Assembly (NCBI RefSeq): GCF_003014485.1
Contig: NZ_PYGA01000018.1
Span: 1 to 64,000 of the forward strand
Origin: Murinocardiopsis flavida
GTDB lineage: Bacteria; Actinomycetota; Actinomycetes; Streptosporangiales; Streptosporangiaceae
DNA length: 64,000 bases
Reading direction: 5' to 3'
The position numbers and the translations under genes were made by a program. Positions 1-7,670 of the stretch are shown here, piece by piece (the stretch's first letter is position 1; every line of letters starts with the position of its first letter). A model generated the notes under the pieces. That model did not search any database. It saw only the letters and a list, made by a program, of their open reading frames with translations, and was not told the origin of the DNA.

Positions 1-94
1 ACCCGGTCCCATTTCGAACCCGGTCGTTAAGCTTTCCAGCGCCGATGGTACTGCCTCCATGGTGCGGGGTGGGAGAGTAGGTCGCCGCCGGACA
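1..94 (+). rRNA. rrf: 5S ribosomal RNA, 3' part
   Basis: The window opens inside a 5S rRNA. The block CCCGGTCCCATTTCGAACCC, then CGCCGATGGTACTG and GGGAGAGTAGGTCGCCGCC, are the conserved loop and 3' stem elements of bacterial 5S. The 5' end lies before position 1. The 3' end is placed near 94, where the closing stem should finish; the exact nucleotide is uncertain by a few bases. This is the tail of an rrn operon transcribed rightward. Confidence 0.93.
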
Positions 95-104
95 TCTTTT
101 TGGA

Positions 105-141
105 GCGGGCGACCCCTGTGGGGGTTGCCCGCTTCTTTTTG
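105..141 (+). terminator. Rho-independent terminator of the rrn operon
   Basis: A 12-bp stem (105-116 with 121-132, one G-U pair) closes a TGTG loop and is followed directly by a T-rich run at 133-141. It starts about ten bases after the 5S 3' end. This is the only hairpin with a classical U-tract that I noticed in the window, as expected for a strong rRNA stop. Confidence 0.9.
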
Positions 142-241
142 TTGTGCGGGTTTGTGGGTTGTGGGGGGTGCCGTGGGGCGCCCCCCTTTTTTTGTTGTGC
201 GGAGGGAGTGGGGACGGACTCCCTAACGCATGAACTCCTGG

Positions 242-769
242 TCAGTCCGGTTTGCGGAGGGCGCCGTCTTCGACGGAAACGCCGGCATTCGGGCCGCCTG
301 GCGGGCAGTGGTCGCCGTTGGGACGCTTCATCGACGGTGTGACCGTGACGCGGTCGTCCATCAGCTCTGAACCGTTGGTGTCAAAGAGGACCAGGCGTAC
401 TTCCACGGGTTTGGTGGGTAGGTCCTCGACATCCGCGAATCCGTTGAGGTCGCCGGTCGGAGATGCGCGTGAGACGCACACCCCGTCGTCGCACTGTGCG
501 GGGCCGGGCGAAGTCGAGGTGTGGAGACGGATATCGGGTTCCTTGCAGGAGCCGTCCCAGCACACTGTCATGGTCGCGGTGGACACATCGGCCGCATGAC
601 GCTCTGCGATGGTGACCGACACTCCCTTCGGAGCTCCGATCAGGGTGCATGGTTCCTTGGTCCCGGTCGTTGAGCCGTTGCCGCAGGCGACGACCGCGCA
701 CAGCGCGGCGACGGCCAGCCCCGCCCTCGTTGGCAGGGGCGCCAAGCGTCCGGGAGTGGTGACAGGCAT
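242..769 (-). CDS. Putative secreted lipoprotein, unknown function
   Basis: The 175-residue product has a short basic N-terminus, a hydrophobic stretch at about 16-28 and a lipobox ending at Cys29 (VVAC), so it should be a lipid-anchored exported protein. The mature part carries several Cys residues and no domain I recognise. The start at 769 is preferred over the in-frame codon at 805 because GAGGGA sits at the right distance upstream and the signal peptide begins there. It is convergent with the rRNA operon and has no partner gene. Function unknown. Confidence 0.7.
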   Translation of the reverse strand: MPVTTPGRLAPLPTRAGLAVAALCAVVACGNGSTTGTKEPCTLIGAPKGVSVTIAERHAADVSTATMTVCWDGSCKEPDIRLHTSTSPGPAQCDDGVCVSRASPTGDLNGFADVEDLPTKPVEVRLVLFDTNGSELMDDRVTVTPSMKRPNGDHCPPGGPNAGVSVEDGALRKPD

Positions 770-1292
770 CTGATCCCTCGCTTCGTGACGTGCCGTGGCG
801 GACACTTGCAGGGCCCTGCGGCATGGTCCCGGCTCGTCCCTTCTCGGTTCGACGCATTGGTCGCCGTGAAGGGCTCATCGTTGTCGGGGTTTCGAGCGGC
901 GGGCCTCGGCCCTCATCGGCTGCCCTCGCCCGCGCTCACGGTGGTCGACGCGCACCGGAAGGCGAGCGGGACTCCGCGCCATCGCGCGTCCGGTTCGATG
1001 CCGCCGGGGTTCGGGAGCCCGCCCGCCGTTGTTGCTTTTCGCTCGACTGGCAGCTCGCCCGGCAGAGCTGGCACCTTGCCCGGCAGAGGGTGCGCGCGAT
1101 GCAGGTCGGTGGGACACGGGGGATACCTCGTCTTGGCTGGTGCCGACTGCGCGTTAGCGGGGTCGGTCGCGCGCTAGCGGTATCGGCTGCGCGTTGGCGG
1201 TATCGGCTGCGGGTGGTGGGCTCTGACCTTGTATCCTTCGGCGCATCCACTGACATGGCCCCCGATGCCACCACCGAGGAAGTGCTATTCCC
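770..1292. other. Intergenic region with short repeats, no gene seen
   Basis: A 523-bp gap between the divergent lipoprotein and aminotransferase genes. Reading frames here lack a convincing start or domain. It holds an imperfect duplication around GCCCGGCAGAG (1057 and 1078) and three near-identical 20-bp units listed separately. Promoters for both flanking genes must lie here, but I see no clear -35/-10 pair. Confidence 0.5.
1149..1208 (+). repeat. Three tandem 20-bp repeats
   Basis: Units at 1149-1168, 1169-1188 and 1189-1208 follow the pattern GCGCG(T/C)T(A/G)GCGG(G/T)(G/A)TCGG(T/C)(C/T). The last two differ at two positions and the first is more diverged. The array ends 84 bp before the aminotransferase start, so it could hold regulator sites or be simple slippage. 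Confidence 0.7.
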
Positions 1293-2567
1293 GTGACGAC
1301 TCCGGACCCGAGCGAGCTGACCGCCCAGTACGACCGCGCGCTTCGCGACTACGACGCCCTTGTCGGGCGCGGTCTCTCCTTGGACCTCACCAGGGGCAAA
1401 CCAGCGCCGGAGCAACTCGACCTTGCCGCTGACCTGCTGACCCTCCCGAACGGCGAGTACACCGCCCCCGACGGCACCGACTGCCGGAACTACGGCGGGC
1501 TCCAGGGCCTGCGCGAACTGCGGGAGATCTTCAGCGGGCCGTTGCAGGTGCCCGCCGAGCAGCTCGTCGCGTCGGACAACTCCAGCCTCGCGCTGATGCA
1601 CGACAGCATCGTCCACGCGCTCCTCAGCCCCGTGCCGGGTGCCGTCCGCCGGTGGGCGGACGAGCCCAGGGTCGCGTTCCTCTGTCCTGTCCCGGGCTAT
1701 GACCGCCATTTCGCACTGTGCGAGCGCTTCGGCATCGAGATGATCCCGGTCCCGATGACGCCCGACGGGCCGGACATGGCGGTCGTCGAGGAGTTGGTCG
1801 CCGGTGACGCGCAGATCAAGGGGATCTGGTGCGTCCCGAAGTACAGCAACCCCGATGGCACCACCTACAGCGACGAGACCGTGCGACGGCTCGCCGGGAT
1901 GCCGACGGCGGCTCCCGACTTCCGGATCTTCTGGGACAACGCCTACGCGGTGCACGATCTCACCGAGGACGCTGTGCAGATCGCCGACATCCTCGCGGCC
2001 TGCGCGGCGAGCGGCAACACCGATCGCGCGCTGGTGTTCGGTTCGACCTCGAAGGTGACGCTGGCGGGTTCCGGTGTCGCGTTCTTCGGTTCCGCACCGG
2101 ACAACGTCGCCTGGTATCTCGGGTGCACGGCCAAGCGCACCATCGGCCCGGACAAGCTCAACCACCTCCGCCACCTGAAGTTCCTCCGCGACGAGGACGG
2201 GCTGCGCGCGCACATGGCTCGGCACCGCGCCATCATCCGGCCGAAGTTCGACGCCGTCGAGCGGATCCTCAGCGAGCAGCTGGGCGGTACCGGGCTGGCG
2301 TCCTGGTCGAAGCCTTTGGGGGGCTACTTCGTCAGCCTCGACGTGCCTGAGGGATGCGCGGGGCAGGTCGTGAGCCGGGCCGCCGCGGCGGGGATCGCGC
2401 TGACCCCGGCCGGCGCCACCCACCCGTACGGCGACGACCCCGCCGACCGCACGATCCGCGTCGCCCCCACCTACCCCGCCCTCGGTGATGTGGCGGCCGC
2501 TGTGGAAGGGCTCGCGATCTGCGTGCGCCTCGTCGCCACCGAGCAGCGGCTGAAGGCCGCCGAGTAG
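1293..2567 (+). CDS. Aminotransferase, subgroup Ic aspartate aminotransferase type
   Basis: A 424-residue PLP-dependent fold-type I aminotransferase of the MocR-like family without a DNA-binding domain, the type that serves as aspartate aminotransferase in Corynebacterium. Visible marks are YSNPDGTTYS near 184-193, WDNAY (Asp215, Asn216) for the PLP ring, and FGSTSK with the expected Schiff-base Lys254. It should interconvert aspartate plus 2-oxoglutarate with oxaloacetate plus glutamate in the cytoplasm. The GTG start at 1293 has GAGGAAG upstream at a slightly long spacing. Transcribed alone and followed by a strong inverted repeat. Substrate is by family analogy. Confidence 0.88.
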   Translation: MTTPDPSELTAQYDRALRDYDALVGRGLSLDLTRGKPAPEQLDLAADLLTLPNGEYTAPDGTDCRNYGGLQGLRELREIFSGPLQVPAEQLVASDNSSLALMHDSIVHALLSPVPGAVRRWADEPRVAFLCPVPGYDRHFALCERFGIEMIPVPMTPDGPDMAVVEELVAGDAQIKGIWCVPKYSNPDGTTYSDETVRRLAGMPTAAPDFRIFWDNAYAVHDLTEDAVQIADILAACAASGNTDRALVFGSTSKVTLAGSGVAFFGSAPDNVAWYLGCTAKRTIGPDKLNHLRHLKFLRDEDGLRAHMARHRAIIRPKFDAVERILSEQLGGTGLASWSKPLGGYFVSLDVPEGCAGQVVSRAAAAGIALTPAGATHPYGDDPADRTIRVAPTYPALGDVAAAVEGLAICVRLVATEQRLKAAE

Positions 2568-2577
2568 GATCCGCTGC

Positions 2578-2613
2578 GGGGTGGGTGCGATCCGGCCGGA
2601 TCGCACCCACCCC
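2578..2613 (+). terminator. Perfect 18-bp inverted repeat after the aminotransferase
   Basis: Positions 2578-2595 are exactly complementary to 2596-2613 with no spacer, starting 11 bases after the aminotransferase stop. There is no T-tract, as usual for actinobacterial stem-loop terminators. It separates the aminotransferase from the oxidoreductase downstream. Confidence 0.65.
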
Positions 2614-2683
2614 CATAGCACCCAAGCGGGAACGTCCCCGCCGCAGTTTCGTCGCAGACCCGGCAGTGAGTTCGGAGGGCGTC

Positions 2684-3376
2684 ATGGCCGAGGAGAGGCA
2701 GGGGCCGCTGCCGCCCGGCCAGAGCGGTGCCCCACTGCGCCGTTTCGGGCTGCCGCAGTTCGCCGCGGTGCGCCCGGTCGTCCCCGATCGTCCGGTGATC
2801 ACGGTGGGCGGCACCGTGCGGGCGCCCATGCAGGTGGCCGTCGCGGAGGTGCTGGCGCTGCCCGGACGGCGGTCCGCGCAGCGGAGCGACCTCCACTGCG
2901 TGACGACGTGGAGCGCCACAGGGCTCGAATGGGGCGGAGTGCCGTTCGCCGCTGTGCACGAATGGCTCGCGCAGCGGGTGGAGCCCCACCCCAAGTGCGC
3001 ATGGGTCGTCTTCACCGGACTCGACGGGTACCGCAGCTGCCTGCGGCTCGATGACGCCCTCGCCGATGACGTGCTGCTCGCCGACACCCTCCACGGCGAG
3101 CCCCTTTCGCCGGATGAGGGCGCACCGGTGCGGCTGGTCGTCCCCGCGCACTACGGGTACAAGAGTGTCCGCCACGTGTGCGCCGTGGAGTACAGGACCC
3201 GCTACGACTCCGGTTCCGTCGGCTGGATCGGACACCGCCGCGCCCGGATCTCGCACGAAGAACGCGGCCCGCTCCTGCCCGGATGGGTGTGGCGGCCGGT
3301 GTGGCGCGGCATGATCCCCGGTGTGCGGCGGCGGTACGCGCGCTTCGATGGCAGACCCCGGCGCTTCGGCGCCTGA
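2684..3376 (+). CDS. Molybdopterin-dependent oxidoreductase, sulfite oxidase family
   Basis: A 230-residue single-domain molybdopterin-binding protein. DLHCVTTWS near residues 67-75 carries the Cys expected to ligate molybdenum, and HYGYKSV near 150 is the conserved motif at the far end of the fold. No signal peptide or transmembrane segment is seen, and the C-terminal dimer domain of true sulfite oxidases is missing, so this is a compact YedY-like catalytic domain of unknown substrate. The ATG at 2684 is chosen because GGAGGG lies 5 bases upstream; the frame is open further upstream but runs through the previous inverted repeat. Confidence 0.8.
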   Translation: MAEERQGPLPPGQSGAPLRRFGLPQFAAVRPVVPDRPVITVGGTVRAPMQVAVAEVLALPGRRSAQRSDLHCVTTWSATGLEWGGVPFAAVHEWLAQRVEPHPKCAWVVFTGLDGYRSCLRLDDALADDVLLADTLHGEPLSPDEGAPVRLVVPAHYGYKSVRHVCAVEYRTRYDSGSVGWIGHRRARISHEERGPLLPGWVWRPVWRGMIPGVRRRYARFDGRPRRFGA

Positions 3377-3461
3377 ACCCGGTACGCCGCGGGCGGTATC
3401 GATCGGCCGGGGTTTTCCCGGTTCGCGTGGCTTTGCGGGCGTCTGTGGGCAGAATCCTGCT

Positions 3462-4526
3462 ATGGGTCAGAAGGCGTTGGTGGCGGCCGTTACCGCCGGT
3501 GTCGTCATGTGGGCTGCTCAGGGGTGTGTGCAGGAGCTCCAAGGCGGGCCGGAGGGCCCTTCCACCACGGCCCCGAGTTCGGATCCGGGGGAGGACCCCG
3601 GTTCGCCCGGCGGGTCGGCGTCGCCGTCCCGGGCGCCCTCAGGGGAGCCGGACGGCCCCGGGGGCTCCGGCGGTGGCGACGGCGGCAGCGATGGAAACGG
3701 CGGCGGCAACGGCAGCGGGCAGGGCGGCGGCAAGGGCGGCGATTCGGGGGCCGGGTCGGGCGGGGGCGGTCGGGTCGACGGCGACCCCGATACCGAAATC
3801 GACGTTCCGGGCAGTGAGCCCGGCAAACCCGCGGACCTGGTGGCCGTCATCGAGAAGGCGGTCCTCACCCGGGCCACGGCCAACTTCGACGCCACGGCTT
3901 CGCTGAACGGGATGCGCCGGGCCGAGGCGTCCGGCGGCTACGCGTTCCGCTCCGAGGAGCGGGTCGACTTCGCCGTGGACCTCGACATGCGCGCCCGCGG
4001 CGGGGGCGACTACTCCGCGCGCGCCGTTGCGGAGGACAGCGCGTTCTACCTCAAACCCCCGACGACAGAGGACATGCCCAAGGGGAAGTCGTGGGTGCGG
4101 CGCTCCCGGGCCGACTTCGAGGACCCGCCGGAACCGCGGGCACTGTACGCCGAGGTCATCAGGGCGGTGTCGGGCATCCGCGACTGGAGCATGATCGCGG
4201 GGGCGAGCGACCTGGTGCCGGCGGGGCCGCGCACCGTCGAAGGCGTCCGCGGCCGCGGGTACCGGGCGGAGTTCCCGGTGGTCGAGGGCATGGGCCACGT
4301 CAGCGGCAAGGGAGGGGCGTGGCGGGTGTTGCAGGACCTCTACGCCCAGGGCGTACGCGATATCGCGTTCACGGTGTGGGTCGACGACGACTACCTGCCG
4401 GTCGCCGTCCTCGTCCAGATGGACACCGACGAGGGCCCCGGCCACGTCGACCTGCGGTTCTCCGACTGGGGCGACGACATCACGCTGCCCGTTCCCGCGA
4501 AGCGCGACGTGTGGCGCCGGTCGTGA
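3462..4526 (+). CDS. Lipoprotein with Gly/Ser/Pro-rich linker, LprG/LppX-like
   Basis: The 354-residue product has a signal peptide with lipobox AAQGC (Cys22), then a roughly 90-residue low-complexity Gly/Ser/Pro linker, then a folded domain from about residue 120. The folded part pairs 'FDATASLNG' and 'VDFAVDLDM' strands with 'FYLKPP', an alternating beta pattern like LolA or LprG/LppX-type lipid-carrying lipoproteins. The family call is tentative. The linker would let the domain stand off the membrane. The ATG at 3462 is chosen because the signal peptide starts there. Unlinked to the oxidoreductase by sequence evidence. Confidence 0.65.
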   Translation: MGQKALVAAVTAGVVMWAAQGCVQELQGGPEGPSTTAPSSDPGEDPGSPGGSASPSRAPSGEPDGPGGSGGGDGGSDGNGGGNGSGQGGGKGGDSGAGSGGGGRVDGDPDTEIDVPGSEPGKPADLVAVIEKAVLTRATANFDATASLNGMRRAEASGGYAFRSEERVDFAVDLDMRARGGGDYSARAVAEDSAFYLKPPTTEDMPKGKSWVRRSRADFEDPPEPRALYAEVIRAVSGIRDWSMIAGASDLVPAGPRTVEGVRGRGYRAEFPVVEGMGHVSGKGGAWRVLQDLYAQGVRDIAFTVWVDDDYLPVAVLVQMDTDEGPGHVDLRFSDWGDDITLPVPAKRDVWRRS

Positions 4527-4646
4527 TCCCGCCCACGCCGCTCCCGCGGCCCCGCCGGTGCCCTGCGGTGGCGGGCGGAGCGGGCGGCGATCGCCCGGTC
4601 GGGTGCGCACGGGCGCGCACGAGGGCATAGGCTCACTTGTCAGGCG

Positions 4647-6017
4647 GTGACCAGCGAGCGTGAGGTAGGGGTGCAGGGACTGGTGGCGACCATCAGCGCG
4701 GCGGAGCAGATCAGGCGGTACACGCTCGGGAACGGTCTGCGCCTGGTGACCGCACCGGCCGCCACGGGGCAAGTGGCGGCGGTCAATCTCTGGTACGGGG
4801 TCGGTTCGCGGCACGAGGTGCCCGGCAAGACCGGGTTCGCGCACCTGTTCGAGCACTTGATGTTCCAGGGCAGCGGCACGGTGTCCAAGGGCGAGCACTT
4901 CGACGCCGTCGAGCGGCTCGGCGGCGAGATCAACGCCTCGACGTCCACGGACCGCACCAACTACTACGAGACCGTGCCCGAGCACGCGCTCGACCTCGTC
5001 CTGTGGCTGGAGGCCGACCGCCTCGCCACGCTCCGCGAGGGCATGACCCAGGAGGTCCTCGACAACCAGCGCGACGTTGTGAAGAACGAGCGCCGCCAGC
5101 GCTACGACAACGTGCCGTACGGCACCGCGCTGGAACGCATCCTGCGGCTCGGGTACCCCGAGGGCCACCCGTACCACCACCCGACCATCGGTTCGATGGC
5201 CGACCTCGACGCCGCCGACCTCTCCTACGTCCTGGCGTTCCACGAGCGCCACTACGGCCCCGACAACCTCGTGCTGACGGTCGTCAGCGACCTCGACCCC
5301 GACGACGTCCGCGACCGCGCCGAACGCTACTTCGGCGGGATCCCGGCGCGGCCCGAGGCGGCCACGGCGCCCGACCCGACCCTGGCCGGCCCCATCGGCG
5401 GCCCCGTTGTCGACTCGGTCACGGCCGCTGTGCCCGCGCCGGCCGTCTTCCTGGGGTTCCGCGTCGGCGAGTACGGCGGGCGCGAGTTCGACGTCATGCA
5501 CCTCGCCTCGGCCGTTCTCGGCCAGGGGCAGGGCAGCAGGCTGTACCGGCGGCTGGTGGTCGAACGCGGCCTGGCCGTCGACGACGGCGGCTCGGCGGCC
5601 GACATCCTGCCGTTCCGCTACACACCGAGCCTGTTCCTCGTCAGCGCCATCGCGCGCGACGGGATCGGCGGCGACGAGCTCGAATCCGCCATCCTGGAGG
5701 AGATCGAGCGCCTCGCCGAGGGCGTCACCGAGGAGGAGCTGGAGCGGGCGCGGGCGGTCCTCGAACGCGACCACCTGCAATCCATCTCCGGCCCGAGCGG
5801 GCTCGCCGACACCATCGGGAGCTGCACGCAGCTGTTCGACGACCCCGCGCTCGCCTACACCTGGCCGCAGCGCTGGAACGGCATCACCCCCGATGAGGTC
5901 GCCGGCTTCGCCAAGCGGCTCCTCACCGCGGAGAACCGCCTCGCCGTGCGCTTCTCGCCGCCTGCGGAGGACGACTCCGCCGACGAGTCCGCCGACGGCG
6001 CCGCCGCCGACTCCTGA
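4647..6017 (+). CDS. M16 family zinc metallopeptidase, active subunit
   Basis: A 456-residue insulinase-family (M16B) peptidase. The inverted zinc motif HLFEH is at residues 66-70 and the third ligand Glu148 follows in NERRQRY. The protein has the expected two M16 halves and no signal peptide, so it is cytoplasmic or exported by an unseen route. It is followed 68 bp later by a second M16 protein without the zinc motif; the two should form a heterodimeric chamber peptidase. Start: GTG at 4647 is given, but GTG at 4671 or 4683 also fits, with GAGGTAGGG at 4662-4670. Confidence 0.86.
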   Translation: MTSEREVGVQGLVATISAAEQIRRYTLGNGLRLVTAPAATGQVAAVNLWYGVGSRHEVPGKTGFAHLFEHLMFQGSGTVSKGEHFDAVERLGGEINASTSTDRTNYYETVPEHALDLVLWLEADRLATLREGMTQEVLDNQRDVVKNERRQRYDNVPYGTALERILRLGYPEGHPYHHPTIGSMADLDAADLSYVLAFHERHYGPDNLVLTVVSDLDPDDVRDRAERYFGGIPARPEAATAPDPTLAGPIGGPVVDSVTAAVPAPAVFLGFRVGEYGGREFDVMHLASAVLGQGQGSRLYRRLVVERGLAVDDGGSAADILPFRYTPSLFLVSAIARDGIGGDELESAILEEIERLAEGVTEEELERARAVLERDHLQSISGPSGLADTIGSCTQLFDDPALAYTWPQRWNGITPDEVAGFAKRLLTAENRLAVRFSPPAEDDSADESADGAAADS

Positions 6018-6085
6018 GTCCGGCCCCGCCGCCCAGCCCCATCACCCGACGCCGATCCGACGCCGAAGAGAGAGTCGCAGTCCAC

Positions 6086-7432
6086 ATGCTCCAGTCCCGC
6101 CCCGTGCCCGGTGCCCCGAAGCCCTACACGTTCCCAAGGCCGCGCCGGGTCCAGGTCGGCGGCGGGACCGTCGTCGCCATCGACGTCCCCGGGCAGCTCT
6201 ACGCGTCGGTGCGGCTCGTGCAGCGCTCCGGCGGGGCCGCGGAGCCGCTGGACCGCATGGGTGTCGCCACCCTCACGGGGGAGGCGCTGGAGGACGGCAT
6301 CCTCGGCGACAGCTCGCTCGCACCGGCGCTGGAGCGCCACGGCGCCGAGTGGGCGTGCCGGGTGAGCTGGGACTCCTTCGTCACCGGTGTCGACGCCCCG
6401 GTGAACCGCATCACCGACGCCACGGCGCTGTTCGCCGAGGCGCTGCGCACACCGGCGCTGCGCGCCGACGACGTCGTGCGGCGCCGCGACCAGCTGGTGG
6501 AGCGGTTCGCGCTGGAGAACTCCATGGCGTCGACGCTGGCGGCCCGCTCCATCGGCGGGCAGTTGTTCAGTGGCCGCTACGCCACCCCGCTGGGCGGCGG
6601 CCCGGCGCGGCTGCGGGCGCTCACCCCGGAGTCCGTCGCGGACTTCCACACGTCGACCATCGCGTCGGTCGCGGGAACCCTTGTCGTGGTCGGCGACCTC
6701 GCCGGTGTGGACCTCGAGGCGCTGGGCCGGACGGTGTTCGGCGACGCGGCGCCCGCTGTGGCGCAGCCGGTCGCGGCCCCCGGCACGGGCGACGGCGAGC
6801 GGCCCCGCATCGTGGTGCTCGACAGGCCGGGTTCGGTGCAGTCGGCGCTGGTGCTCGCGCACCGCGCCCCGTCGCGCGCCGAGATCGACCTGGTGCCGGC
6901 CGAGAGCGCGGGCGAGGTCCTCGGCGGCATGTTCAACTCCCGGCTCAACATGGAGCTGCGCGAGCGGCTCGGCTACACCTACGGTGTGGGGTGCCGGTTC
7001 GACCTGCGCCGCGACGCCGGGGTGTTCTACATCAGCACCCAGGTCGAGGCGCCCACCACGGCGCACTCGATCAGCACGACGCTCGCCGAGATCGAGCGCC
7101 TGCGCTCCGACGGCGCGAACGAGGGCGAGCTGACCTCGGTGAAGGAGTCGAACACGGTGGGGCTGCCGGTGGCGTACTCGACGTCGCGGGCGCTGGCGTC
7201 CGCGCTCGTGGAGATCGTCGTGCACGACCTCCCCGAGGACCACGTCGACCGCCTGCGCGCCGGGTACGAGCGGCTGACGGCCGAGGAGCTGCACGCGGCG
7301 GCGGAGCGCTACCTCCGCCCGGAGGAGGCGGTCATCATCGTCGCGGGCGACGCCGGCGAGTTGCGCGGGTCGCTGGAGGACCTGGACGTCGGCCCGGTCG
7401 AGGTGCGCGACCCCGAGACTCTGTGGGGTTGA
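6086..7432 (+). CDS. M16 family peptidase, non-catalytic partner subunit
   Basis: A 448-residue M16-fold protein. The HxxEH zinc motif expected near residue 60 is absent; that region reads 'MGVATLTGEALEDG'. The C-terminal half keeps the R/Y motif typical of partner subunits ('RERLGYTYGVG', near 290-300). It therefore most likely pairs with the active subunit encoded just upstream, as in mitochondrial processing peptidase-like bacterial pairs. Both genes point the same way with a 68-bp gap and no terminator between them, so one transcript is likely. Substrate unknown. Confidence 0.83.
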   Translation: MLQSRPVPGAPKPYTFPRPRRVQVGGGTVVAIDVPGQLYASVRLVQRSGGAAEPLDRMGVATLTGEALEDGILGDSSLAPALERHGAEWACRVSWDSFVTGVDAPVNRITDATALFAEALRTPALRADDVVRRRDQLVERFALENSMASTLAARSIGGQLFSGRYATPLGGGPARLRALTPESVADFHTSTIASVAGTLVVVGDLAGVDLEALGRTVFGDAAPAVAQPVAAPGTGDGERPRIVVLDRPGSVQSALVLAHRAPSRAEIDLVPAESAGEVLGGMFNSRLNMELRERLGYTYGVGCRFDLRRDAGVFYISTQVEAPTTAHSISTTLAEIERLRSDGANEGELTSVKESNTVGLPVAYSTSRALASALVEIVVHDLPEDHVDRLRAGYERLTAEELHAAAERYLRPEEAVIIVAGDAGELRGSLEDLDVGPVEVRDPETLWG

Positions 7433-7641
7433 GCCGGTTTTAACCCTCCCTGTGGCGGCTAGACCATTTGGGGATGACCGGCGCCGTATGCGCGGGTCTT
7501 GACAGAAACAGATAACGAAACCGAAGCTAAGTGGTCCTGATCGTGCAAGTACCCCCTCCGACCTCCGCTTTAGCTGATATAACGAGTGATCCGTCCACCG
7601 TTTGGCGCGCTAGCCCCCGTAAGACTCCGCAGGAGGCCACC

Positions 7642-7665
7642 GTGGCCCGTGATCTGACGCAGTAG
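7642..7665 (+). promoter_or_regulatory. Seven-codon upstream ORF before the kinase
   Basis: A perfect AGGAGG (7631-7636), the best Shine-Dalgarno sequence of this region, stands 5 bases before GTG 7642, which opens a 7-residue frame (MARDLTQ) ending in TAG at 7663-7665. The kinase GTG follows 5 bases later in another frame and has no good ribosome site of its own. This arrangement suggests translational coupling or reinitiation. A sequencing error that split the true kinase start is the alternative. Confidence 0.5.
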
Positions 7666-7670
7666 AAGCC

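Noticed and set aside
936-2621. Long open frame on the minus strand across the aminotransferase
   Set aside because: It is the GC-bias shadow of the real aminotransferase gene: no domain, Arg/Gly/Val-rich, no ribosome site, and it ends in the intergenic repeat.
3639-5780. 713-codon minus-strand frame opposite lipoprotein and M16 genes
   Set aside because: Spans two well-supported genes and an intergenic gap; the amino acid make-up (Val/Ala/Arg/Asp-rich, low complexity) is typical of antisense frames in high-GC DNA.
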